64,000 bases of DNA from Utricularia gibba (taxonomy: Eukaryota; Streptophyta; Magnoliopsida; Lamiales; Lentibulariaceae): NCBI GenBank assembly GCA_002189035.1, contig NEEC01000019.1:868001-932000 (forward strand), given 5' to 3'. The translations under genes were made by a program, and so were the position numbers. Positions within the stretch are counted from its first letter, which is position 1; the number at the start of each line of letters is the position of its first letter. This document shows positions 22,501 through 33,942 of this stretch, one piece after another. The notes beneath the pieces were generated by a model. That model was not told the DNA's origin and did not search any database. It saw only the letters and a list, made by a program, of their open reading frames with translations.

Positions 22501-25028
22501 GAAATTTTCTTGCTTAGGCTTTTCTCTTGTGGGACAAGCAAAGATGGAGAGTCACACATTGTTGAGTGGAATGAAAGTGAAGGAGCTGTGAAAAGGACAT
22601 ATCAAGGTTTCAGGAAGAGGTCTTTGGGGGTTGTGCAGTTCGATACATCTAAAAATAGGTACTTGGCTGCGGGTGATGACTTCTCCATCAAATTCTGGGA
22701 CATGGACAATACTCAGCTTCTGATCAGTAGTGATGCAGATGGAGGTCTTCCAGTGAGTTCTTATAAATATATTGCGGGCGCCTGCTCATTAATGTATTAT
22801 GCAGCAGAAGTTTCTCATTTGCTATAACAATTTTCAGGCCAGTCCACGTATACGTTTCAACAAAGATGGCAACCTCCTGGCTGTTTCTGCCAATGAAAAT
22901 GGAATCAAGATATTAGCAAATACTGATGGTTTTCGGATGCTACGGACGTTTGAAAATATCACATTTGATGCCCGGTCTGAAGCAGTAAAGGTATTTGCTT
23001 CTTTTTTGTGTTGTTTCTCAGTGTTGCATGATGAACTTTTTTTCATTTTCTCAGCCTGCTGTGAACCCAGCATCTGCAACAACTGCAAACAGCACAGGAC
23101 TTGCAGAGCGGTTATCTTCAGCTGCTATCTCTGCAGTGGTTGGCATTGTTTCCTTTTCCATCGATTATTATTCTTTACCTTTCAAATGTCTCATGTTCTG
23201 TGTGTTCTATCTTTTAAGAAGGTGGAGTCCAGAAATCTTGCAGATCTAAAGCCTAGAATGTCTGAAGAAACTAGTGATAAACCAAAGATCTGGAAGCTGA
23301 CTGAAATTACTGAACAATCTCAGCTCCGTTCCTTGAAGCTTCCTGAAAATCTAAGAGTAACAAAGGCATGCATGCACCATTCACGCCAACATTTCATTTT
23401 TCCCATTTGAAACCCTTCTGTTTTAGTAGGATCGGTCTAACAAGCTGCTGCTTTGTTTGCTGCTGTAGCAGATATCAAGATTGATATACACAAATTCTGG
23501 AAATGCTATACTTGCATTAGCTTCAAATGCAATCCATTTACTCTGGAAATGGCAGCGAACTGATCCCAAGTCAAGTGGGAAGGTTAGTTGTGATATATCT
23601 GCCTTTTGAATGCTCCTGTTTATGAAAAAAATTAAAATAGTGTCGGCTTTTCAGGCAACTGCCAGCGTGCTCCCGCAACTATGGCAACCATCGAGCGGAA
23701 ACTTGATGACCAATGATACGGCGGATTCAAACCCAGAGGAAGCTGTTCATTGCTTTGCTTTGTCCAAAAATGACTCGTACGTAATGTCAGCATCTGGAGG
23801 AAAGATTTCTTTGTTCAACATGATGACTTTCAAGGTGATACATAGAGTAGATCGTTGGCAGCTTCCTTCGTTTTGCCGATGACATCTCATGTTTCTTTTA
23901 TGATTCAGACAATGACCACGTTCATGCCTCCGCCACCAGCTGCAACATTTTTGGCATTCCATCCGCAAGATAACAACATTATAGCAATTGGAATGGATGA
24001 TTCCTCTATTCAGATATACAATGTTCGAATTGATGAGGTAGGGACTATCTCTTGAAAAAAATATGGGTAGTAGAAAGCAAGCACCTTAAGCTGTTTTTTT
24101 ATTGCAAAATCGCTCCTTTTCAGGTTAAATGTAAGCTGAAAGGTCACTCTAAAAGAATCACTGGTCTTGCTTTCTCACATGTACTAAGTGTCCTGGTTTC
24201 ATCGGGTGCTGATGCTCAGGTGAGAAGCTTATTCATAACGTGTTTGTGATGTTTGAAGAATGCATCGATTGAATATTTCCTGGTTTCAAATTTTCTCACA
24301 GATTTGCATATGGAATTGTGACGGATGGGAGAAGCAAAGATCAAGAGCCTTGCAACTCCCACCCGGAAGATCACCAATTGTGCAGTCTGAAACTCGTGTT
24401 CAGTTTCACCAAGATCAAATTCACTTTCTAGTTGTGCACGAGACACAGCTTGCTATATATGAAGCCTCCAAGTTGGAATGCATAAAGCAGGTAACTCTTC
24501 TGTTTCCTAGTGGGATAAGTTCATTTCCTCCCGTTCATCCCTCATGAATTCTGTTTCTTTGTCAGTGGACCTCTCATGAATCCTATGTCCCAATATCGCA
24601 TGCGGCGTTCTCATGCGACAGCCAGCTTATATATGCAAGTTTTCTTGATGCTAGTGTTTGCATTTTCACTGGCATACATCTCCGACTACAATGCCGTATC
24701 AGTCCAGCTGCTTATCTGCCTTCTAGTCCCAGGCAAGTCTCCTGAATCTTGTTTAACTGCACAATGCGTGGTAATGAAGCTTCTATCTCCCTTGTTTTTA
24801 TCCCACAGTTCCAGTGTGCACCCTCTTGTGATAGCATCTCATCCACATGAGCCGAATCAGTTTGCGTTAGGCCTTTCTGATGGTTCAGTCCAAGTCATCG
24901 AGCCCCTGGAGTCAGAAGGCAAATGGGGTCAGCCACCACCCCTTGAAAACGGCAGCTCCACCATCGTTATTCCTTCAAGCTCTCCTTTAGTTGGAGTAGG
25001 TTCCACGTCAGATCAACCGCATCGATGA
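19576..25028 (+). CDS. TPL: TOPLESS/TOPLESS-related co-repressor
   Basis: Groucho/Tup1-type transcriptional co-repressor recruited by EAR-motif proteins such as Aux/IAA. Twenty-five exons, 1126 residues: 19576-19655, 19726-19905, 19969-20082, 20158-20316, 20523-20703, 20792-20915, 20995-21104, 21194-21341, 21419-21528, 21619-21688, 21770-21843, 21911-22006, 22086-22181, 22308-22435, 22518-22752, 22838-22990, 23055-23138, 23219-23365, 23472-23582, 23655-23834, 23909-24037, 24124-24219, 24302-24490, 24566-24732, 24809-25028. The N-terminus MSSLSRELVFLIL is the LisH motif, followed by CTLH and CRA helices (to about residue 200), a proline-rich linker (about 200-310) and two WD40 propellers. Introns 18 and 24 use GC donors. 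The acceptor before exon 18 could be three bases later. Length is close to Arabidopsis TPL (about 1131). It could equally be TPR1 or TPR4. The gene converges on PIFI. Confidence 0.95.
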
Positions 25029-25577
25029 TTAACCATCCATGAACCTGGTAGCCATTCCATCTACACCTGGAATCAGCAGCTTCCACGGCAGCACTGCAAA
25101 GCAGAAACGTGAATCAACACTTGGGCGGTGAGTGTAAGCTTTCTTTCAAGCATTTTGTGAGTTTTCGCAAGCTTGTGCTGAAGATAGATACATGCATACA
25201 TATTGTATGTACATTAATCCTTTTGGTATCGTCCATCCGCTATTCTTCTTTCAGTCTGCAATCAATCCTTTTTTCTTTTTCAAGAACTCTCTAACATCTT
25301 GGTTTGTGGTAAGTCTTTTGAAGTAGTAGATACTTTGATAAAGAAAAATACAGCATTTTTCTGAGCAGTCCTTTCTGTTGGAGGATCAAAGTGGTTCGAC
25401 GGATATGGAGATGAATATTGAACCTCTGGGCACGGTTCCTAACCATTGAGCATCTTTCCAACCTCATGCCGGTACTGTACAAGTAAACTACAGTGCTGAG
25501 GTGCACTGACAATGCTGCACATGTATATAATGATGGAGATGCTGAAGAATACAGAGTTTTGTGGTCACATGCTAATC

Positions 25578-27024
25578 TTAGGAATCCTCAAGAGGGCAGG
25601 AGCCGTCATCGAAGGTGGCTAGCGGATTGTACATCGGTGAACTTGGATCAGTGCATCCTGGAACCAGGTCGAGGCTGCAGCGATCGCCCTGCATTCCAAT
25701 GAAGGGAGCCATAACTAAGTCCATGGATGGTCCCCAATCGACTGTTCGAAAGATTCCCATAGTGACATATTCTTACTCACCCCTTCTAGTGACAAGTTTC
25801 CCATGATTGTGCATCTGTCAACTACAACTTCGGTATCTGGGAATATGGCTCCTTCACAAGCACCCTCTTCGCTCAGCTCCGCTGCTAGACCCTGTGAGAC
25901 AGGAGCATTCAAACAAACTGTATCATGCCAGCAGGAGTTCATTCTTCCCTTACTACATATCTGCTGGTTCTTTGAAGCATATAATGTTGGGATGGAAATG
26001 GATAATGCAGAAGAAATGCAAAGACCAAGCTGATAATAGTCTCACCTCTACGAAGAACGAAGGTGGTTTGTTTCGCCAAGCATTCGGCACTTGAAGCTGG
26101 AGTCGATAAGGGCCATCCCATTCAGTGCCGTTGGTGAATGAGAATAGCAAACTCAAAGCTGGAATTCATTGCCCAATGCCATCATCAAATTTTTTTTAAA
26201 AAACTGTGTAATCTTCAAGCGAACAAGCCTAGATGAGACAATAGTATTACTGTACCATGTTTCGGGATGCATATCTGGATTGTGTAAATGGGAGGATCAG
26301 CTATGCCTCTCACTTTCTGAAGCATAGCCCTTGGTTGGCCTCCACACATAATAGGCTGATTGAATCCTCCTGTCACTAAAAACCTTGAGAATCGGAACAC
26401 AACAAGTTTTTTATTGTCAACAAATTGCAGGTACCATTGAATGCTATTCCATAATCTTCATTAGGAACAAGGTTCTTAGCGGCTGGATTGTAGAAAAGCT
26501 TCAGTCTTTCTCCCTTGCAGAGTTGGTGTACCATGAATCAGACAGAGATTCCATTCATTTACAGGAGTATTTTTTTTCCATTAAAAGATGCTTGCTTACA
26601 GAGGTAGGAGGAAGCCCGTTCGTAGTTTTCCAATACACTGGAGCTCGTCCGAGTTCAAATTCAGCCCATTTCGGAAGTTTGCATCTGAAACAAAAACAAA
26701 AAGCCTCCAATAAAAGTTCAAACATAAAAAGAGAAACAGAGGACTCACTCTTGTACTTCCTCCACAGCAGGCGCAGGCGCTGAAACAGCAGCGATCACTA
26801 TACCATTGATTTTTCCTGGTTTTATTTTGCTAGGAAAGTTTCTCCTCAAGGGAGAACCCAAAAAGCCGACCCCTGTAGTTCAATTAGCAGAATCAGAAAG
26901 CTTGGGAAAGATTGTTCTTGATGAAGAAATGGGTATTACCAGGGGCAAGGATTCTGGTTGGAGCAGATGAGATTTGCTTCACGTGAGTGAGAAGAGAAGA
27001 ACTTGTGGCTGTTGCTGCAGCCAT
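25578..27024 (-). CDS. PIFI: PIFI, chloroplast post-illumination fluorescence protein
   Basis: Plastid protein named for the post-illumination chlorophyll fluorescence increase, linked to chlororespiration and NDH-dependent electron flow. Eight exons in transcript order: 26940-27024, 26749-26872, 26600-26684, 26435-26513, 26256-26369, 26046-26158, 25781-25891, 25578-25688; 273 residues. The N-terminus [12 protein letters not shown] is a chloroplast transit peptide. The mature region has [41 protein letters not shown], the Cys-bearing [11 protein letters not shown] and [16 protein letters not shown], and ends [10 protein letters not shown]. An upstream in-frame ATG (27084) lies before a TATA-like 'tttaaata' (about 27062-27069), so 27024 is preferred. 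Part of exon 1 and the leader are repeated inverted just upstream, and a decayed copy lies at 38.5 kb. Confidence 0.9.
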
Positions 27025-27174
27025 CTTTGTGAGGGAGCAAGGAGGATTGAATGTTACTGAGATATTTAAAGACAATCTTTTCAAATATCTAAAATATCCT
27101 CACTCTGTTCATTTTCTTCATTTTTTGGTCATGACTATAACAAAAACTGAAGGGAGCGAGGGTACTTTAGACAT

Positions 27175-27300
27175 TTATAAAGATTGACAATAAATATCTT
27201 AATAACATCCAATCTTCCCTCCCTCATGGCTGCAGCAACATCCACAAGTTCTTCTCTTCTCACTCCCTAGAAGCAAATCTCATCTGCTACTACAAGAACA
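27175..27300 (+). pseudogene. Inverted partial copy of PIFI exon 1 and leader
   Basis: Read on the plus strand, this segment repeats the PIFI leader ('aaagatt...taaatatct...aacatccaatc') and then an ATG at 27226 followed by codons matching MAAAT.TSSSLLT of PIFI. By eye only about 7 of the first 72 coding bases differ. One difference makes a TAG stop at codon 15, and similarity fades after about 75 coding bases. The copy faces away from the real gene, so the two form an inverted repeat with roughly 200 bp between the two ATGs. Confidence 0.85.
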
Positions 27301-28545
27301 GAATGAAATTCCTCTGAAAGATGTAGAGTGTCCAAGAGCTCCTCCATTCTCTGTTGTTCTTTCAGTTAGGCCTGAAAGTGAAATTGAGAATTCTTGGTGG
27401 CAAAAGGATTGAATTGACTGAATGCGTCGCTGCCGGAGTTCCATTTATAACACAGTTCTTGTTCGAAGTTCCTGAGACAAAAACATGGTCTTGATAAGCG
27501 ATGTTTGGAAGTTACTGTCTGGTTAATGCAACACAAGCAAAGTATACCTTAGAGCATAATTCCGTTCATGAATGAATGAAGACTTCACAGCTCAACGAAC
27601 AACTGAAACCAACATTGAGAAAATGCACAGTGTACACTCATGTACAGAATCCATGCCAAAGGAAGCAAATGTTTACGAATCTCCAACGCAATGCAAAGAG
27701 CCAGAGGCCCAGAGAGCTTCACACACACACACACACACATATAGTAATATTACACTGGACCACCGTTTTACTCAGGCCTGAAACTCACCAGAGAATAGAG
27801 ACAAGTGGTGCGGTGCTACTTTATGGTGTTGGCGGTCACCTTGCATGATTCCACTGTAGGAGATTTCACGTCCTTGAGGCAGATGCAATAAACCAGCGCA
27901 TGTTACAGGGGGGTGAAGTAGTCCTGTGCTTCCATAGAACTTGACATTATGCAGAGAGAGTTGAACGCCATTATGGCAATGGGATGCATACATGTGACTC
28001 GAAGTATACCTGAAATGGATCTAAGATATCTGTCAAGCGGCTGTTATGAGATAGGATTCAGGAGTGTCAGGTCAGGGATGCAAGACTGAGAATTACTTTA
28101 CATCGAAAATTCCTAACAAACAAAGCGAGAACATATTGGACAAAAACATGTCCAGGATTTACCTCACCGCAAATGGGTGTAATCCAGATGCATCAGTCAA
28201 ATCAAATCTGCAAATGAAGATCAGAGGGAAGTGTACATGTAGCATAGCAACATAGTTTACCTGCAAGAGCAGTGAAGTCAAGCATCTGAACTGAGGGTCT
28301 TGAGAAATGATACAGAATTCAAAGTCTCCAGATTAGTTTTACAGTCTAAATTCAGCATTTATATTTATCGATATACCGTTCTAGAATTTAATCTACTTTC
28401 GATCCATTTGCCAATCCAACCATCAATATTCACACCCCTATGTGAAATCAGACATTCAGAATCAATGTCCTCGTAGTAGTTTTTACAAGATGGGAATAAG
28501 AAAGAAGAGATAAGTTGAAAAGAACTCGAAGAAAAAGTGTGAAAC
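27301..28545. other. Spacer between PIFI inverted repeat and AVP1
   Basis: The right part presumably includes the 3' UTR of AVP1. Directly after the inverted PIFI fragment, a CT-rich acceptor-like 'gttctttcag' precedes an open stretch of 42 codons (27366-27494) that I cannot assign. A short (AC)n microsatellite is at 27720-27738. Confidence 0.5.
27720..27738. repeat. (AC)n microsatellite
   Basis: About nine uninterrupted AC units followed by 'atatag'. Confidence 0.8.
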
Positions 28546-31500
28546 TCAGAAGTGAATCTTGAAGAGTAGGCCGCCATGAGTGGCAAAAAAAGGAGCAAAA
28601 ACGAGTGATTCAACAGCCATGAGCTTGATGAGGATGTTGAGTGAAGGGCCTGACGTGTCTTTCAGAGGGTCCCCAATTGTGTCCCCAATCACAGCTGCCT
28701 TGTGCGGATCCGATCCCTTTGGCCCAAGGCTTCGAGCGTGCTCTGATGCACCAGCCTACAACAAAGAGCAAGTAGTATCGCAGCAAATCCAGGCATCCAA
28801 TCATGCTCTGATACATAGTGTATGCCATCAATATTTGAGTTAGCAGCTTTACCTCAATGTACTTCTTTGCATTGTCCCATGCACCGCCGGTGTTGGAAGC
28901 AGAGATGGCAATCTGTGGGGAAAAGGCAGGACACATGAGGAGGACAAGAGTTAAATCTGGATACAGCAGAAAAGAAGCATGATTTGCAGACCTGAACTCC
29001 GGAGACAAGTGCTCCAGCGAGAACTCCAGAAAGGGTCTCAACACCGAAGAAGATGCCAACAATCAAAGGGGTAAGCATGACAAGGGCCCCTGGTGGAATC
29101 ATCTCCTTAATAGATGCATCAGTAGAAATCTTGACGCATGTTGCATAGTCAGGCTTGGCAGTGCCATCCATGAGTCCAGGGATGGTGTTGAACTGTCGGC
29201 GGACTTCCTCCACCATCTTAAGTGCGGCGCTCCCCACGCTCTTCATGGTCATGGCAGAGAACCAGTAGGGAAGCATGGCACCAACGATTAGGCCGATGAA
29301 AACCTTGGGGTCAGCACGTCGACCTTGGAAATCGATGCACGACTCACAAAGGCACCAAAAAGTGCTAGTGAAACAAGTGCAGCTGATCCAATGGCAAAGC
29401 CCTTTACACAATAAAATGCATTGTGAATGACATAGGGAAAAGGATTCGTTGTCGCAATAGAGAAGGTAAAATACAGAAAACAGGTACCTTTCCAATTGCA
29501 GCAGTAGTGTTCCCAGCAGCATCAAGTGCGTCAGTTCTCTCGCGGATCCTGTGGGGCATTCCAGCCATCTCAGCAATACCCCCAGCATTGTCACTGATAG
29601 GACCATAAGCATCTATAGCTAAGCCTGTTGCGATGGTGCTCAACATCCCCAGGGCAGCAACAGCAATACCATACATGGCAGCTAAAGAGAAGCTAACGAA
29701 AATGCTAACAGCAATTGCAAATATTGGAATAATGACGGATTTATATCCTAAGGCGAGGCCAAATATGACATTGGTAGCAGCACCAGTTCTGCAGGAATCA
29801 GCCACATCTTGCACGGGGCTAGAGAAAGAAAGCCACCCACCAGAGATTAGTGTTGAATGAAACCAAATAAAAGAGAGTAAAATGCGCATACATATATCAT
29901 GTGCACCTGTAAGCATTACTGGTATAATACTCTGTTACAAAGCCAATTATGAGTCCAGACCAAAGTCCAACGCAGACGCAGAAAGCAAGGTGCCTAAATC
30001 CATTGAAAACGGAGAGCTAATGAGATAAGAGTTCTAATACCAAGTTCTCAACTTGATCACTAAACGGATACCTACCAATTCTTGACAACCTTTTGAGCAC
30101 CAAAATTGAAAATAGTGAAGGAAGATGGCAGGCAAGTGAACGTGACAATGAAAATTCCGATTGTCATAAGAACAGTGGAGATAACCAGCTGCATCTTTAG
30201 GGCTGGTTCGATTTCTTTGACAGCCTTGATCTCAAAAAAATCAGTAGCGAAAAGGGTGGTGATTAAACAAACGAGGATTCCCATGGAACTAATGAGTAAG
30301 GGATAACACATAGCAGTGAGGTCATGATTCAAGCCAAAGGAGGATATGGAAGCTACAACAAGTGCTGCGCAGGATGATTCAGCATATGATCCAAAAAGAT
30401 CTGACCCCATTCCAGCAATGTCTCCAACGTTGTCACCAACATTGTCAGCAATCACCTGTAAACATAAAGATTATGAACGAATCTAATTCCGTTTAGAGAG
30501 TTTTAAAAGGTGAGTTCATTAGCGTACAGCAGGGTTTCTAGGGTCATCTTCAGGGATGTTCCTTTCAACCTTCCCGACAAGATCCGCACCAACATCAGCA
30601 GCTTTGGTGTAAATACCGCCTCCAACTCTTCCAAACAAAGCCATAGAAGACCCACCAAGACCATAGCCTGTAATCGCCTCAAATAAGCCTTCCCAATCAT
30701 CTCCATAATAGCTCTTGAACAGATTGATGGCTATGTAGAGAACCAAAAGGCCATTTGCAGCAAGAAGAAAGCCCATGACTGCACCCGACCTAAACGCAGT
30801 GATAAAAGCTTTCCCAACGCTTTTTCTAGCTTCTAGTGTTGTCCTAGCATTGGCATATGTCGCAATTTTCATTCCCAGGAAACCAGAGACGACAGAAGTG
30901 AAAGCTCCAAGCAAGAAAGATAGAGTGCTGAAGACTGCAGTGGCAAGAGCAGGTTTGCACAGCTTTTCCTTGTCGTAAGTGCAAGGTTGGTCCTTTGTGC
31001 TGAACCCGTTCACTGAGCCCAGGAAAACGAATATGAGGGCAGCGAATATAACCATGAAACCCCCCACATATTGGTACTCGGTATACAGAAATGATGTGGC
31101 ACCTGTAAACCAAAATCCATGAAGCAAACAATGAATCGTTGCATCAGCAAAATAAGCAAAGATATAAACTAGTCCATATTGCCCATTACACGGTTGGACA
31201 GAAAACGAGACATAAAACGATACAAAGATGATGACAGGGGCAGCTTCTTCCTGATTGTACAGGAACAAGTTCCAAGCAGAGAAGATAAAAACAAGCAATC
31301 CACCCACAACAAAGTCACCAAGAAAAGCATCGTAACTGCAAAATGAAAGCGACCCCTGTGAGTGATGAAGGCAGGCAAACAAAATGACCCTGCCTTGTGG
31401 AACTGTCTCACTCACGTAGTTTTACACAATTACACAAATCCAAACGCAGCCTGTTTTAATGACAGTAAACAATAATAATAATAACGAAAGTAAAGAGTGC

Positions 31501-32091
31501 AGAAAACAAGCGCAAAATTCAAGGGTGTCAGGGGCAGAAGAATATGAAAACGGCGTCCCTTAGTTCTCCTTTACCGTTTCTCCAAAAAAAAACTGAACAT
31601 TGACACCTTTCTTATACCTCAGACACGAGCCAACAAAACAAAAAACTTCCCTGTTTGTAAAGCTTTAGCTTGTTATAGCTATCGCCTTCGACATGTCAAA
31701 TAGCAACATAAAAAAACCCCCAAAGGAAAACTCAATCCGGGCACCTAAAACGAAACCAGACACTTAAACAGAAACGGGGTCCCAGTCACGCAAAGAAAAA
31801 AATATCAGATCTCCGGTAAACGAAGCAAAATGAAGATTAATGACCCTCAGAGATAGCACTCTGAATCTCCGCACACTTCGCGACAACATTTTCGCCATTA
31901 TCACCATCCTCCTCGTCAATAAGGTACTCGGTGTAAGCATTCTTCCCGTTGTTGGCCACCGACGCACCACCGCGGTCCGATGTGACCTTAACTTTGGAAA
32001 CTATAACCCACTGCACAAGCGAAAAGATTATGCCGATCACCGCACACAATGGGATCAAGATCTCGGTTCCAATATCTGGCACCAACCCCAT
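28546..32091 (-). CDS. AVP1: Vacuolar H+-translocating pyrophosphatase (type I)
   Basis: Tonoplast pump that couples pyrophosphate hydrolysis to proton transport into the vacuole. Exons in transcript order: 31845-32091, 30528-31102, 30076-30455, 29907-29993, 29488-29818, 28992-29401, 28853-28912, 28546-28755; about 766 residues. Features include TM1 after MGLVPDIG, the catalytic loop [14 protein letters not shown], the [12 protein letters not shown] acidic motif, the second acidic motif [15 protein letters not shown] and the C-terminal [15 protein letters not shown]. The loop residues and the 'CKPALATA' region mark it as the K+-stimulated type I enzyme. Exon 6 is one base short (410 instead of 411): frame is lost at a run of four G at 29307-29310 on the plus strand, between VDVLTP and KVFIGL. 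In so conserved a gene a consensus error is the likelier cause. The first intron, after codon 82, is 742 bp. Confidence 0.93.
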
Positions 32092-32202
32092 TATCACCAG
32101 ACAGAAGAAGGAGAAGACGAAGAAGAAGCCGCGTGTTTTCCGGGTGGTGAGACACAGAGAGCAAGCAAAATGCGTGCGGGTAAGAGCCACCGGCGCGCGC
32201 CC

Positions 32203-32210
32203 ATTTATAG
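32203..32210 (-). promoter_or_regulatory. TATA box of AVP1
   Basis: On the minus strand the sequence reads 'ctataaat', 112-119 bp upstream of the start codon, within a GC-rich promoter segment. Confidence 0.6.
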
Positions 32211-33896
32211 CATGAAGTGCGATTGCGAAGTAGTGGAGGAAAAATAGCATGCGGTGATGTCCACCGAATTAGGCATGGACTTAAAACCATTTCAAAATAT
32301 TTTCTTAAAAAAGGGTGAAAAAAAAAGGTGTGAAGGAATCTTCCATAGAATAACAATAATGGAAAAATATCATTGCCTATACTTCCCTTGTATTATGATC
32401 CATATCACCACATTTGCTATGTTATATTACCAAATATTGTTTGATATTATCCGTTTTGAATTACATTAGCATGTAACCAATGATTCCTCACTATTTTGAT
32501 GGATGCCCTTGTGATTCCATTTGCTTTATTTCAAAATCACCAAGAAGCTTTGATCATCTTTATTCCCTCACCATGGAATCCCTAGATAAGATTGAATCCA
32601 CCACTAGTAAGAGATAGATGAGTAAGAGATGTATGGATGACATATGAAACATGATTGTTTTTTTTTTTTTTCACTTTTTTTATTTTAGTAATATATCATA
32701 AAATCAATTTAAGTATAATTGACATAACATTTTAATTTATTTAAGATTATATGTGAATATGATAAATTTACATAAAAACGAAAGATTTGGTAAAAATTTT
32801 AATTTTTTATCAAATTAATCAATAGAAAAGTGTTATATTGAATTAGAATAAACAAAAAATGTCTCTACATATTTTCTAAATAAATTTTTAACATAGTTTG
32901 TGCTCAGCTTTCATTTGAAACCTAAAAGTAAAAGTTAATTTTTAATTATACGTTAAAAAATCAAGAAACTTTTTATGGGAATTTGAAAATACACCACCAA
33001 GTTATTAAAAAAAGAGATGATTGGTGGAAAACTTTTTTGGAGTAAAGAGGATTATCAAAAATTATTTAAAAAATAAGTTTAAATTTGAATTGTATATTAA
33101 ATATTCAAAATATAGAATGTGCTTTGGTCATAGAAAAATATTTAATAAGTAATTTAGTTATTAAATATAAGTTAAGAAAAAAAATTAAAAAAAATCTTCT
33201 ATGTTTTTTTAAAAAATTGTTTGTATAGAAGCAAAGCCAACGATGATCTTAACTAAACCTGATAATTATTATCTTATTTAATACAAATTAACTTTGTATT
33301 TAACATCCTACCACTTTAGTGACACTTGAGCTTGAATTTGAGAACTGGTCTGCACACGAAACATTTATGCGTCATCTTCCTGATTGGTTGAAATCTCGGT
33401 GTCGGAGTTGGCTTAGAGCCACCTAAACAGGAGTGTGATGCATTTGTTAATTGATTATTCATGAAGTGGTTATTACATGTCTGGGGATGATAATCATTTC
33501 CATGTTAGAAGTGGGTAGGGGTTGACAAGCGTCAAATCTCTGGGAAATCAAGAAATCACTCCCAAAAGTTTGGTGGCTTTTATCGGACGCAGGGAATGTT
33601 AAAATCGATCAAGCTCGAGTAGGTTGGAAAAGGTGGCCCAATCATCTTCGATCATATATGGGCCTTTGATTTTTCAAACTCGCCCTGCTCAGGTTGTACG
33701 AGCACTGTACAGATTGTTTTGTGGTAATGCATTTCCTACATTCCTAAAAAAGTGTCTTCATCAAATGGGAGTTGGGTGAGCGATTCGTGGGAGCACCCCT
33801 ATTGTCAAATGTAGAGTCCCTTTACATTAAAAAAATTTTTTTTCTTTGGATTATCCATTTTGGTGTTCCGTGCCGTGAAGTTCGGCCGAGTTTAAG
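32211..33896. other. AT-rich divergent promoter region, AVP1 and glycerol kinase
   Basis: The two genes are transcribed away from this spacer. The centre (about 32650-33290) is very AT-rich, and no further gene is supported. Confidence 0.55.
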
Positions 33897-33904
33897 TATA
33901 TATA
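33897..33904 (+). promoter_or_regulatory. TATA box of glycerol kinase gene
   Basis: 'gtatatat' type element about 40 bp before the ATG at 33943. Confidence 0.5.
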
Positions 33905-33942
33905 GATGGTTGGTTTCAGATTTCAGGAACCCTGAATCTGAA

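Noticed and set aside
31840-32247. 135-codon plus ORF opposite AVP1 exon 1
   Set aside because: Antisense shadow of a highly conserved exon.
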